From: JAPLKB01 sp964532465
GTDB lineage: Bacteria; Desulfobacterota; Syntrophorhabdia; Syntrophorhabdales; Syntrophorhabdaceae
NCBI GenBank assembly: GCA_964532465.1
Contig: CAZHHX010000010.1
Location: 1 to 64,000, forward strand
Length of the DNA stretch: 64,000 bases
Direction: 5' to 3'
Shown: piece by piece, positions 18,766-27,814 of the stretch
How positions within the stretch are numbered: the first letter of the stretch is position 1
Layout: the number at the start of each line of letters is the position of its first letter
Program-made: the position numbers and the translations under genes
Notes under the pieces: generated by a model
The model's input: the letters and a program-made list of their open reading frames with translations, nothing else
Databases searched by the model: none
What the model was told of the DNA's origin: nothing

Positions 18766-19061
18766 CTATTTACTCCTTAATTTTAATCAATGTCTTCTCA
18801 TATTACGCTTTAGTTCAACTGTTAAGTATACAGAAAAAAATCAGTATTTTACTATTGAAAAGTTCAGAAATAATTCCGCATTTTATGATATTTTCCGTTG
18901 CTGCTTCCGTATAATCCGGAGGAAGCAAAAAAATGTTCCGGCTGCATCCAACGAAAGAGCTCAGAAAGCTCCGGAACCGATTGTTGTATTGATTTATATC
19001 GTTATATGATGAGAAAATAAGCAAACAATTATTCTGAAGAAATTGTCCGGAGGAAGTATAG

Positions 19062-20171
19062 ATGATTATCGGTGTATTGAAAGAAATAAAGGAAGGAGAA
19101 AACAGGATCGCGTTAACACCGGCAGGCGCGGATACGCTTGTCCGTGATGGAAGTACCGTGCTTGTGGAAAGCAGGGCAGGAGAGGGAAGCGGGCTCACCG
19201 ATGAAGAATATATGCAGACAGGCGCGGAAATGGTAACTTCTCAGGAAATTTATGACCGCGCGGAACTTATCATTAAGGTTAAGGAGCCTCTTGAGATAGA
19301 ATGGCCCAGGTTCAGAGCCGGACAGATTTTATTTACATATCTCCACCTTGCTTCATCTGAAAAGCTTACGAAGGCCCTGTTGGATAGCGGTATAACCGGT
19401 ATGGCCTATGAAACTGTCCAGGATGAGAGAGGAAGGCTTCCTCTTTTAATACCTATGAGTGAAGTTGCGGGCCGTATGTCTGTCCAGGCTGCAATGAGGC
19501 TCTTAGAAACAGATTATGGTGGAAGAGGTATATTAATGAGCGGTGTGCCCGGCGTTCCGCCGGCAGAGGTTGTTATTCTGGGGGGCGGAGTGGTGGGCCT
19601 CAATGCTGCAAAAATTGCGGCCGGTCTCGGCGCCCATGTAACAATCCTCGATGTAAATCATGACAGGCTAAAATACATAGATGATATCCTGCATGGAACT
19701 GCGACAACGATTTATTCGAATTCATATACGGTGAGTCAGGCGATAGAAAATGCCGATGTTCTGATAGGAGCCGTATTGGTGACAGGCGCCCGTGCTCCCC
19801 TGCTTGTAACGGACGAGATGGTCTCAAGGATGAAAACAGGCTCTGTGATCGTAGATGTGTCAATAGATCAGGGCGGCTGTGTTGAGACGATCCATGTGAC
19901 AACCCACGCAGAGCCGGCATATAAAGTGCATGACGTTATCCATTACGGCGTTCCGAATATCCCTGCCGCCGTGCCGAGGACATCAACCTATGCCCTTACA
20001 AACGCCACCCTTCCCTATATCAGAACAATCGCACTGAAAGGATTAAAAAGAGCAGTAAAGGAAGACGCGTCTTTAGCAGGCGGAATAAATCTCGCGAAGG
20101 GCGTGCCGGCTCACAGAGCGGTTGCAGAATCTTTTGGAATGGATTGGAAACCCTGGCATGATCTGATATAA
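19062..20171 (+). CDS. ald: Alanine dehydrogenase
   Basis: A 369-residue enzyme matching Ald (B. subtilis about 378). It starts MIIGVLKEIKEGENRIALTP, carries KVKEP with the catalytic lysine region, and has a Rossmann NAD-binding motif VVILGGGVVGLNAAKIAAGLG. It interconverts alanine and pyruvate plus ammonia with NAD. GGAGGAAG precedes the ATG. Together with malic enzyme and fumarase downstream it places pyruvate and C4-acid interconversion in one stretch. About 300 bases upstream lack another gene. Confidence 0.95.
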   Translation: MIIGVLKEIKEGENRIALTPAGADTLVRDGSTVLVESRAGEGSGLTDEEYMQTGAEMVTSQEIYDRAELIIKVKEPLEIEWPRFRAGQILFTYLHLASSEKLTKALLDSGITGMAYETVQDERGRLPLLIPMSEVAGRMSVQAAMRLLETDYGGRGILMSGVPGVPPAEVVILGGGVVGLNAAKIAAGLGAHVTILDVNHDRLKYIDDILHGTATTIYSNSYTVSQAIENADVLIGAVLVTGARAPLLVTDEMVSRMKTGSVIVDVSIDQGGCVETIHVTTHAEPAYKVHDVIHYGVPNIPAAVPRTSTYALTNATLPYIRTIALKGLKRAVKEDASLAGGINLAKGVPAHRAVAESFGMDWKPWHDLI

Positions 20172-20268
20172 AAAGATATTTTTCTTTGTATTTTTTACAA
20201 TTAGCTATACAATATTCACTGCAAATTGAATTGAACCTGATTTAAATAACGCCTATGGAGGAGTGGAC

Positions 20269-21609
20269 GTGGAAGATAGGAAGGTAACAAAGGAAGAACT
20301 TATAGAAAAGGCTAAAAAACCGGCTCAGGATGCCTTAAAAATGCATCCTTATTACAAGGGCAAAATTGAGGTGGTTCCAAAATGTGTTATCAGGGATATA
20401 AATGATTTTGCCATATGGTATACGCCGGGTGTGGCAGAGCCATGCAAGGAAATTCACAAAAACCCGGATATGGTATTTGAATATACAAACAAAGCTAATA
20501 TGGTTGGAATAGTTTCAGACGGCACAAGGGTGCTCGGTCTTGGAGATATCGGGCCGCTGGCAGGCCTTCCGGTTATGGAAGGAAAGGCATTGATATTTAA
20601 ATATCTGGGAGGTGTTGATGCGTTCCCTATCTGTCTCGATACAAAAGACCCTGATGAAATCATAAAAACTGTAAAATATATATCCCCGTCTTTTGGTGGA
20701 ATAAATCTTGAAGATATTGAGAGCCCCAAATGCTTCCATATCCTTGAAAAACTGAGAGCTGAAGCGTCTATACCTGTTTGGCACGATGACCAGCAGGGGA
20801 CGGCGGCAGTTACCCTTGCCGGACTTATAAATGCCTTAAAAATCGTAAACAAGAAGATGCAGGACGTAAAAATCACCATGATAGGCATAGGCGCCGCCAA
20901 TGTCTGTATAACAAAGATGATCATAAAGGCAGGTGCGGACCCCAAGAAATTTATCGTTGTTGACAGTAAAGGCATACTTAACAGGAAGAGGGATGACATA
21001 AAGCCGACCCATAAGGAAAAAATGGAACTCTGTCGAATAACCAATGCTGAAAACAGAAGTGGAGACATGGAAGAAGCGATAAAAGGTCAGGATGTTTTGA
21101 TAGCGCTTTCGCAGCCGGGGCCCGATACGATCAAGAAAGAATGGATATCGCAAATGGCGGATAACGCGATTGTTTTTGTGTGCGCGAATCCTATTCCGGA
21201 GATATGGCCATGGGAAGCAAAAGAAGCTGGTGCAAGGATTGTTGCCACAGGCAGAAGTGATTTTCCGAATCAGGTTAATAATTCCGTAGGTTTTCCTGCC
21301 ATATTCAGAGGAACGCTTGATGTAATGGCCAGAACGATAACCGATGAAATGTGCATTGCCGCTGCTTATGAGCTTGCCAAATGCGCGGAAGATAAAGGAC
21401 TGCACGAAGATTATCTTCTGCCCACCATGGATGAATGGGAAGTTTTTCCGAGAGAAGCTGTGGCAGTAGCAAAAAAGGCGATAGAGCAGGGTGTGGCAAG
21501 ATTGAAGTTAAGCGAAAAAGAATTGTTTAATATGGCTGAAACAAAGATTAGAAGGGCACGGGAACAAGTGGGACTGATGATGGAAAAAGGAATAATCGTA
21601 CCATATATA

Positions 21610-21615
<6 letters not shown>
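20269..21615 (+). CDS. NAD(P)-dependent malic enzyme
   Basis: A malic enzyme of about 448 residues, of the short prokaryotic class. Features are YTPGVAEPCKEI, DGTRVLGLGDIGPLAGLPVMEGKA and the divalent-metal segment HDDQQGTAAVTLAGL. It decarboxylates malate to pyruvate. A GTG two codons upstream is also in frame, but GGAGGA abuts it; the GTG at 20269 has a six-base spacing and is preferred. The stop codon lies within a terminal inverted repeat of the element at 21610. It probably works with the fumarase genes that follow. Confidence 0.92.
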
Positions 21616-21771
<156 letters not shown>

Positions 21772-21796
21772 TCTGTAGTTAACTAAAAGGAGACAG

Positions 21797-22636
21797 ATGA
21801 GAGAGATTCATGTTAATGAAATTATATCTTCCTTGGAAAGCTTGTTTATTAACGCAAATATAAATTTGCCGGATAATGTTTATCAAGCCCTTGAAAAGGC
21901 TGCGGAAAAGGAAGAGTCTCCCGTCGGCAGGGAGGTGATCCGGGAACTCATAGACAATGCCGATCTTGCGAGAAAGGAGGGAATGCCGATCTGTCAGGAT
22001 ACGGGACTTGCTGTGACATTCATGGAAATAGGCCAGGATGTGCATATAGCAGGAGGCATACTTGCTGATGCAGTTGATGAAGGGGTGAGAAGGGCTTATG
22101 AAAACGGATATCTGAGGAAATCCTGCTGCGACCCCTTTACACGGAAGAATACAAATGACAACACCCCGGCTATCCTGCATGTGAAGATTGTAACCGGAGA
22201 ACACATAAAAATAGTTGTACTGCCGAAAGGCGGAGGCAGCGAAAATTACGGTGAAGTGAGAATGCTCGTTCCGTCGGAAGGGAAAAATGGCGTAAAATCT
22301 TTTATCCTGGAAATGGTAAACAAAGGCGGACCGAATCCGTGCCCGCCCATCATTGTGGGCATTGGAATAGGGGGAAACTTCGAGACATCAGCCCTTCTTT
22401 CAAAAGAAGCCCTCATGGTTCCCATAGGTGCGCGCAATGATGACCTGTCCCTTGCGGCTTTTGAGGCAGAGATTCTTGAAGAGATCAATAAAACAGGCAT
22501 AGGACCACAGGGTTATGGCGGAACAATAACGGCCCTTGACGTCCATATAAAAATGCTTCCCTGTCATATTGCTTCCTTTCCTGTGGCTGTGAACATCCAG
22601 TGCCACGCGCACCGGGTCAGAGAGATTATCATTTAA
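21797..22636 (+). CDS. Fumarate hydratase class I, alpha subunit
   Basis: A 279-residue alpha subunit of the oxygen-labile iron-sulfur fumarase/tartrate dehydratase family. Cluster-associated motifs are PICQDTGLAV, RKSCCDPFTRKN and GPNPCPPIIVGIGIGG. It hydrates fumarate to malate together with the beta subunit encoded 10 bases downstream. AAAAGGAG precedes the ATG. Its position after malic enzyme is consistent with a malate-fumarate-pyruvate route. L(+)-tartrate dehydratase is the main alternative, less likely here. Confidence 0.92.
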   Translation: MREIHVNEIISSLESLFINANINLPDNVYQALEKAAEKEESPVGREVIRELIDNADLARKEGMPICQDTGLAVTFMEIGQDVHIAGGILADAVDEGVRRAYENGYLRKSCCDPFTRKNTNDNTPAILHVKIVTGEHIKIVVLPKGGGSENYGEVRMLVPSEGKNGVKSFILEMVNKGGPNPCPPIIVGIGIGGNFETSALLSKEALMVPIGARNDDLSLAAFEAEILEEINKTGIGPQGYGGTITALDVHIKMLPCHIASFPVAVNIQCHAHRVREIII

Positions 22637-22646
22637 GAGGTATGGG

Positions 22647-23198
22647 ATGGAGATAAAAGGCATTACAACACCGTTAACGGAAGATGTGATTGAAAAGCTG
22701 AAGGCAGGCGAGAAGGTATTTTTGAGCGGGTATATATATACGGCACGTGACTCTGCTCACAAGAGATTTATTGAAGAGTTGAATAAAGGCGGAAACCTGC
22801 CCATTGAAATAAAGGATCAGGTTATCTATTATTGCGGCCCTTCTCCCGCGTCTCCAGGGAAAGTAATCGGCTCTTGCGGTCCCACGACAAGTTCAAGGAT
22901 GGATTCCTATGCGCCGATGCTCATATCAATGGGGCTTAAAGGGATGATCGGGAAGGGAAAGAGGTCGCAACCGGTGAAAGACGCCATGAGGCAATACAAA
23001 AGCCTGTATTTTGGAGCAACAGGCGGCGCAGGGGCTCTTATTTCCAAATGTGTTTTGTCTTCCGAGGTCATAGCCTATGAAGAACTGGGGCCCGAAGCCG
23101 TCATGAAGCTGGAAGTTAAAGATTTGCCCTTGTTTGTGATAAACGATATATACGGCAATGATTTATACGATACGGGAAAGCAGAAATATAAAAAGTAG
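22647..23198 (+). CDS. Fumarate hydratase class I, beta subunit
   Basis: A 183-residue beta subunit of the two-component class I fumarase. It shows YYCGPSPASPGKVIGSCGPTT, the conserved substrate-binding segment, and GATGGAGALISKCV. It follows the alpha subunit after 10 bases, so the heterodimer is made from one message. In aerobic enterobacteria the two parts are fused as FumA/FumB; the split form is typical of anaerobes and archaea. Confidence 0.92.
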   Translation: MEIKGITTPLTEDVIEKLKAGEKVFLSGYIYTARDSAHKRFIEELNKGGNLPIEIKDQVIYYCGPSPASPGKVIGSCGPTTSSRMDSYAPMLISMGLKGMIGKGKRSQPVKDAMRQYKSLYFGATGGAGALISKCVLSSEVIAYEELGPEAVMKLEVKDLPLFVINDIYGNDLYDTGKQKYKK

Positions 23199-23314
23199 AT
23201 TGCAATCACCAAATTTACCAAAAAACTTAAATATTACAGTATATTCCAAGATTTGCTTTGACTTTTAGAAGCAAATGTTTTAAAAGAAAAAAAATTGAAA
23301 AAAGAGGTTAATTG

Positions 23315-24406
23315 ATGGGGAAAATACGTATCGGTATTGTAGGGGTCGGTAATTGCGCAAGCGCTCTTATACAGGGTCTGAGTTATTATTCAAAGAAAAG
23401 AGATGAACTTATCGGGCTTATGCATTTCGAGATTTGCGGCTACAAACCGGAAGATATAGAGGTTGTCGCGGCTTTCGACATTGATAAGCGTAAAGTCGGT
23501 AAATCCCTTAAAAATGCGATATTTGCTCTGCCGAATTGTACAAAAACTATTGACCTTGACATTACTCAGCCGGATGTAATCGTATCCATGGGGCACGTGT
23601 TGGATGGAGTTTCTCCGCACATGAAGGATTATCCGGAAGACAGGATATTTCTGGCATCAGATGAAAAGCCTGTGGATGTTGTGAGTATATTAAAAGAAAA
23701 AAACGTGGAGATTTTGATAAATTACCTTCCTGTGGGCTCTGAGAAGGCGGCAAGGTTTTATGCGGAATGTTGTCTTGAAAGCGGAACAAGCCTCATCAAC
23801 TGCATACCGGTATTTATTGCTTCCGATGAAGCCTGGGCTGAGAGATTCAGACAAAAAGGCATACCAATAATAGGTGATGATGTAAAATCTCAAATCGGCG
23901 CGACAATCATACACAGGGGGCTTATTAAGCTCTTCGACGACAGGGGCGTTAAAATCGACAGGACATATCAGTTGAATACCGGCGGCAATACTGATTTTCT
24001 GAATATGCTGAATCAGGACAGGCTTGTATCGAAAAAGATATCAAAAACCGAAGCGGTTCAGTCTTCATTGGATGTGCCTATGCCTGTGGAGAATATTCAT
24101 ATCGGACCCTCTGATTATGTTCCCTGGCAAAACGACAATAAGGTCTGTTTTATGAGGATAGAAGGCAGAATATTCGGCGATATCCCCATTAACATGGAAC
24201 TCAGGCTGTCCGTTGAGGATTCGCCGAACAGCGGAGGCTGTATTATAGACGCGATTAGATGCTGCAAGGTGGCAAGAGACAGAAAAGCAGCCGGTGTACT
24301 CGAGTCAATCTCGGCTTATACCATGAAGCATCCCATCAAACAGTTCCCTGATAGTATCGCAAAAGACATGGTTGAGGAATTCATAAGGGGTGAAAGGGAG
24401 AGATAG
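23315..24406 (+). CDS. ino1: Inositol-3-phosphate synthase
   Basis: A 363-residue myo-inositol-phosphate synthase of the short bacterial/archaeal class. The Rossmann motif GIVGVGNCASALIQG is at the N-terminus, and the family segment LNTGGNTDFLNM precedes PSDYVPWQNDNKV. It cyclises glucose 6-phosphate using bound NAD. A TTG one codon upstream is possible, but AGAGGT is better spaced for the ATG used. The phosphatidyltransferase gene begins 9 bases after its stop, pointing to inositol phospholipid synthesis. Confidence 0.94.
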   Translation: MGKIRIGIVGVGNCASALIQGLSYYSKKRDELIGLMHFEICGYKPEDIEVVAAFDIDKRKVGKSLKNAIFALPNCTKTIDLDITQPDVIVSMGHVLDGVSPHMKDYPEDRIFLASDEKPVDVVSILKEKNVEILINYLPVGSEKAARFYAECCLESGTSLINCIPVFIASDEAWAERFRQKGIPIIGDDVKSQIGATIIHRGLIKLFDDRGVKIDRTYQLNTGGNTDFLNMLNQDRLVSKKISKTEAVQSSLDVPMPVENIHIGPSDYVPWQNDNKVCFMRIEGRIFGDIPINMELRLSVEDSPNSGGCIIDAIRCCKVARDRKAAGVLESISAYTMKHPIKQFPDSIAKDMVEEFIRGERER

Positions 24407-24415
24407 GAACCGCCT

Positions 24416-24991
24416 TTGATCAGTTCAAAAATAGGGCATGCTCTTGATCCTGTAATCCTTGGAACGTATCGTTTATTTTTTAAAAACAGGTCGGTAAATC
24501 CGAATATATTAACAATTTGCGGAGTCCCCTTCGGCATTGCCGCATCTGCCTGCATAGCCTTTGATTATATGCTGACAGGAGCGATTTTAATAGCTGTTTC
24601 CGGTTTTCTTGACCTCATGGACGGAGCTGTTGCAAGAAATATGAACAGAGTAACGCGCTTCGGAGGATTCCTCGACTCTGTCCTTGACAGGTATGTGGAT
24701 CTTCTTATAATGCTTGGCGTTTTTATTCATTTTTTGCAGCATGGCGAGTCATTGTATTCCATTATTGTCTTTATTGCATCTGTCGGTATCGCGATTATCC
24801 CCTATGCGAAGGCAAGGGCTGAAGCGGCATCCATCCCCTGCAATACGGGTATTCTTGAGAGGCCGGAGCGGCTTGTAATAATCTTTGTCGGCCTTTGTTT
24901 TAATGTATTGGAATATGCCGTTATTGTTCTTGCCGTATTAACACATGTTACCGTAATACAGAGAATAATATACGTGAAAAAGAACAGCTAA
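24416..24991 (+). CDS. CDP-alcohol phosphatidyltransferase, probable phosphatidylinositol-phosphate synthase
   Basis: A 191-residue integral membrane enzyme. The complete CDP-alcohol motif D-x2-DG-x2-AR-x8-G-x3-D-x3-D is seen at D66, D69, G70, A73, R74, G83, D87 and D91, with several hydrophobic helices after it. Direct coupling to inositol-phosphate synthase suggests inositol 1-phosphate as acceptor, as in archaetidyl- or phosphatidylinositol-phosphate synthases. Phosphatidylglycerophosphate synthase is the default family alternative. The start is TTG and the ribosome binding site is modest, so the exact N-terminus is uncertain. Confidence 0.85.
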   Translation: MISSKIGHALDPVILGTYRLFFKNRSVNPNILTICGVPFGIAASACIAFDYMLTGAILIAVSGFLDLMDGAVARNMNRVTRFGGFLDSVLDRYVDLLIMLGVFIHFLQHGESLYSIIVFIASVGIAIIPYAKARAEAASIPCNTGILERPERLVIIFVGLCFNVLEYAVIVLAVLTHVTVIQRIIYVKKNS

Positions 24992-24993
24992 GG

Positions 24994-25425
24994 TTATTTA
25001 GGGCATGGTCCTGCATATTTCCCGGACATTTTGCTTGTCATTTCCATAGTCCCCTGATCCTTGCTCTTTATCATTGTATTTGTAGTGCCGTCAAAGACAT
25101 TCCCTTTATAGGTTGTTTTACCGGAGACTTGAACTATGGTGCCGCTTGGGTCCTTACATTCTATAGCATATGTTACCGAGTCACCGCTTACTTTCTGGTC
25201 TTTTATCTTACATTCCTGACCCTTTTCCTGTTTTTCCGGTTTCGGGATCAAGTCTTTTTTAGTAATACATTGTTTTGTTGTGGTATCAGGCATTTGAACG
25301 GGCATTCCCTTAATTTCTGATTTTGTTGTAATTTCCCAGAGACCTTCTTTTACCTCCGCAAATCCGGCTGTGACCCACACAAATGCAAGTAGAGCAACAA
25401 TAGCAATTAATACGTTCCGAACCAT
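24994..25425 (-). CDS. Exported DUF3617 protein
   Basis: A small protein of about 143 residues with an N-terminal signal peptide (MVRNVLIAIVALLAF, then cleavage near AGFA). It has the DUF3617 pattern EGLWEITTKSEI and a later TTYKGNVFDGTT. Cysteines occur in CITKKD, ECK, ECKD and GPCPK, so periplasmic disulfides are likely. The frame extends 17 codons upstream, but AAAAGGAGGT directly precedes the ATG used. DUF3617 proteins have no settled function. It converges with the phosphatidyltransferase gene. Confidence 0.85.
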   Translation of the reverse strand: MVRNVLIAIVALLAFVWVTAGFAEVKEGLWEITTKSEIKGMPVQMPDTTTKQCITKKDLIPKPEKQEKGQECKIKDQKVSGDSVTYAIECKDPSGTIVQVSGKTTYKGNVFDGTTNTMIKSKDQGTMEMTSKMSGKYAGPCPK

Positions 25426-25450
25426 GTAAAACCTCCTTTTTTTTTTATTA

Positions 25451-25729
25451 GGTTTTGTCAAAAGTTTCTTTTCCATTGCTTTTATTCTTGAGCAGTTTGT
25501 CTTTGTTCACTTTGTCGGTCAATGGCATTTCGGGAATATCCATCTTTGGCGGTCTGCTGCGCTTTGCGATCTTCCGACGTACGTTCAGTACGTCTACAGC
25601 CTGCAAAGCTTACAGCCCATCCAAACCTGAACATTCCCGAAATGCCATCGCCCATTCAAGCCGGATTCACATCTGCCTTTTTCACTGATGTGAATCCGGC
25701 GGAAATGAAGAAACTTTTCTTCATTTCCC
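25451..25729. repeat. Dispersed hairpin repeat, family A copy 2
   Basis: About 279 bp aligning with 9661-9940 over its full length. Arms are ATGGCATTTCGGGAAT at 25522 with its exact complement at 25633, GCCGGATTCACAT at 25660 with its complement at 25688, and GGAAATGAAGAA/TTCTTCATTTCC at the end. The central hairpin GACGTAC/GTACGTC is also present. Arm sequences differ from copy 1, but base pairing is kept. Confidence 0.85.
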
Positions 25730-25901
25730 ATAATTCCTTCTCCCTGCCCCTGTTTTCTCCTTGTAAATGCCCGTTAATGCTCACTCTGTATATTGTTTTT
25801 TTCATACAACTTTTGACAATATCTTTTTTAAGATAATTTCTGTGATACAGTTTCAATCTCTTGACAAAACGTATGCTTACAAATGAACATGAAAACATTC
25901 C

Positions 25902-26303
25902 TCAATGAAACATCTTGAAATAGGCAATGACAATCTCTTTACAATTGTTGGCACAATCCACATTCCGGATTTCTTCCAAAGAGAAGAATCTGCCTCTCTG
26001 TCCTTCCTTTACTGTTATGCTATCAAGCGTCAGGTCATGGTCAATGATTCTGTACATGTAGATATTGTACCCGTCAAAGGGAAAGTTGCCGAAGTATTCC
26101 GGATTGGAAAGTTTATACTCCAATTCTTCCATGATTTCTCTTTCTATGGCTTCTTCAGGGGTTTCATTTTCTTCTATTTGTCCGCCGAATGTTCCCCAGC
26201 AGTTGGGATAGGGAATGTCAGGCTTATTGTCTCTCAGTTGCAAGAGCACTCTGCCTTCTTTGTTTTCTATCAGCAGCCCGCATTGCGGTCGTTCTTTGCC
26301 CAT
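25902..26303 (-). CDS. Nudix hydrolase
   Basis: A 133-residue Nudix protein. The box is GQIEENETPEEAIEREIMEE (41-60), with the catalytic REIMEE core intact. The usual glycine two residues after EE is a glutamate (E62). It hydrolyses a nucleoside diphosphate linked to another moiety; the substrate cannot be read from sequence. It stands alone on the minus strand between two repeats. The ribosome binding site is weak. Confidence 0.88.
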   Translation of the reverse strand: MGKERPQCGLLIENKEGRVLLQLRDNKPDIPYPNCWGTFGGQIEENETPEEAIEREIMEELEYKLSNPEYFGNFPFDGYNIYMYRIIDHDLTLDSITVKEGQRGRFFSLEEIRNVDCANNCKEIVIAYFKMFH

Positions 26304-26323
26304 TAAATATTTCCTGTAATCTT

Positions 26324-26451
26324 ATTCCAATTCTAACTCAAGGCCCTATCTTCGTTGCCTTCGTCATCTGCTCCTCGATGTACTGTTAAAGTACACCTGC
26401 GGGGCATCTTCCTTGTCGCCTCGATATCATCCTTGATTTAGAATTGGAATT
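26324..26451. repeat. Dispersed hairpin repeat, family B copy 1
   Basis: A 128-bp imperfect palindrome. The outer arms match the complementary end at 18 of 20 positions (left arm from 26324, right arm ending at 26450), and a central hairpin has TGTAC/GTACA around 26375. It is highly similar to 29331-29480. Confidence 0.8.
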
Positions 26452-26489
26452 AATATCCTACAGAGGCGATCCTGCAAAACCCTGGACAG

Positions 26490-27473
26490 TTATGCCGGTT
26501 TTTTGGCCTCTACCAGACAGTCCATTTTTTCTCCGGTTCTTATTTGCTTTACATTAATAAAACCGGCTTTTTCCAGAGTTTCTTTTATTTCCTGGAAAGT
26601 ATATGTGTCGCCGTCGCGGGTATTTACAAGCATGTTAATCGCGAATAAAGTTCCCGAGGGAGGGTTTATACGCGATTCATCCATAACATGGTCACGGATA
26701 AGCACTGTGCCTCCGGGTTCAAGAGCCCGAAAAACTCTCTCATAGAGATGAAGATTATCCTTTTCGCTGTTCTGGTGAATGATTGCTGAAAGCAGTGCAA
26801 GGTCGCATCCCTTCGGCAGTTCATCCTGATAGAAGTCTCCTGCTATGAGTTCCGTGCGCTTTGAAAGGCCTTCCGCTTTGAGCCGCTCCTGTGCAAGAGG
26901 TATAACGTCCTCCAGTTCAAAAATTATAGCTTTCATGCGTGTATTTTTCTTGAGGAATGCTGTTGTGTAAGTGCCGGAAGCTCCTCCGATATCAAGAAGG
27001 CGTTTGTATGGTTTGAGATCGTAGAAATCTGCTATTTCACGGGAAAGACTGTGGGCGATTACATGCATTGCACCGACGAATGCCTTCATTTCCTCATCGT
27101 TGAACCTGACCCCGGCAGTTGATTCTTTGTCGGTACCTTTCTTTACAATATTGGTAAGCTCGCTCCAGCTTGTCCAGAGGTGATTCCAGTGCATAATTAC
27201 AGGAAGGACAGTTTCGGGGTGATTAGATGAAAAGTATGCCCCGGTTTCAGAATTCTCATAAAGATCGGAGTTTTTTTGCAGCAGCCCTAAAGCAATAAGA
27301 CAATCCAGAACCCTGGTTGTGGCCCGTTCATCAAGACCGCGCTCTTTCGCTATCTCTTTTGCAGTGGCAGGTTTTTTATCAAGAAAAGTAAAAAAGTCAA
27401 GCTCTGCTGCTGTGAGAATTACCCGGCTTTTCATAAAACTTCTTGCTTCTGCTATAATGGCTTCATTCAGCAT
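26490..27473 (-). CDS. SAM-dependent O-methyltransferase, acetylserotonin-type family
   Basis: A 327-residue class I methyltransferase. A winged-helix dimerisation domain with TAKEIAKERGLDERATTRVL occupies about residues 30-75. The SAM motif LLDIGGASGTYTTAFL starts near residue 166, followed by IFELEDVIPLA and DHVMDE. These methylate hydroxyls of small molecules, from plant phenolics to bacteriochlorophyll or carotenoid precursors. No pathway neighbour identifies the substrate. AAAGGAG precedes the ATG. Confidence 0.87.
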   Translation of the reverse strand: MLNEAIIAEARSFMKSRVILTAAELDFFTFLDKKPATAKEIAKERGLDERATTRVLDCLIALGLLQKNSDLYENSETGAYFSSNHPETVLPVIMHWNHLWTSWSELTNIVKKGTDKESTAGVRFNDEEMKAFVGAMHVIAHSLSREIADFYDLKPYKRLLDIGGASGTYTTAFLKKNTRMKAIIFELEDVIPLAQERLKAEGLSKRTELIAGDFYQDELPKGCDLALLSAIIHQNSEKDNLHLYERVFRALEPGGTVLIRDHVMDESRINPPSGTLFAINMLVNTRDGDTYTFQEIKETLEKAGFINVKQIRTGEKMDCLVEAKKPA

Positions 27474-27814
27474 TGACAGCTCCTTTCAATATGGTTATTA
27501 CCCATCATCTGCCTGGATATAAAATAATAATAGCAGTACAGTAACGAATCCGTCCAGCATTTTTTATGAGAAAAGCTTACAGATTTATGGCCTATGTCAG
27601 AACGTGAGAAATTTATTCAGTCTTTATCCTTGCATAAAGAATGGAAATCAGGGTAAAAATGCACATATATTTATGGAAATGACAACAAATAATTTAAATC
27701 AACTGTTATTCGTACTTCCTTCCAAGGAGGTGCAATTTATATCACTATCTTATTGTACCACTACCAAAAGTGGTGGATTGAAAAAGAACGTTCAGGGATG
27801 AAGAGGGAACAGTT
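27474..27814. other. Divergent intergenic region
   Basis: These 341 bases separate divergent genes and should hold both promoters. I see no strong -35/-10 pair, riboswitch fold or repeat that can be defended. Confidence 0.4.

Noticed and set aside
26324..26451. Insertion sequence with a transposase
   Set aside because: The palindromic repeats have no coding capacity and no transposase gene was recognised in the window.
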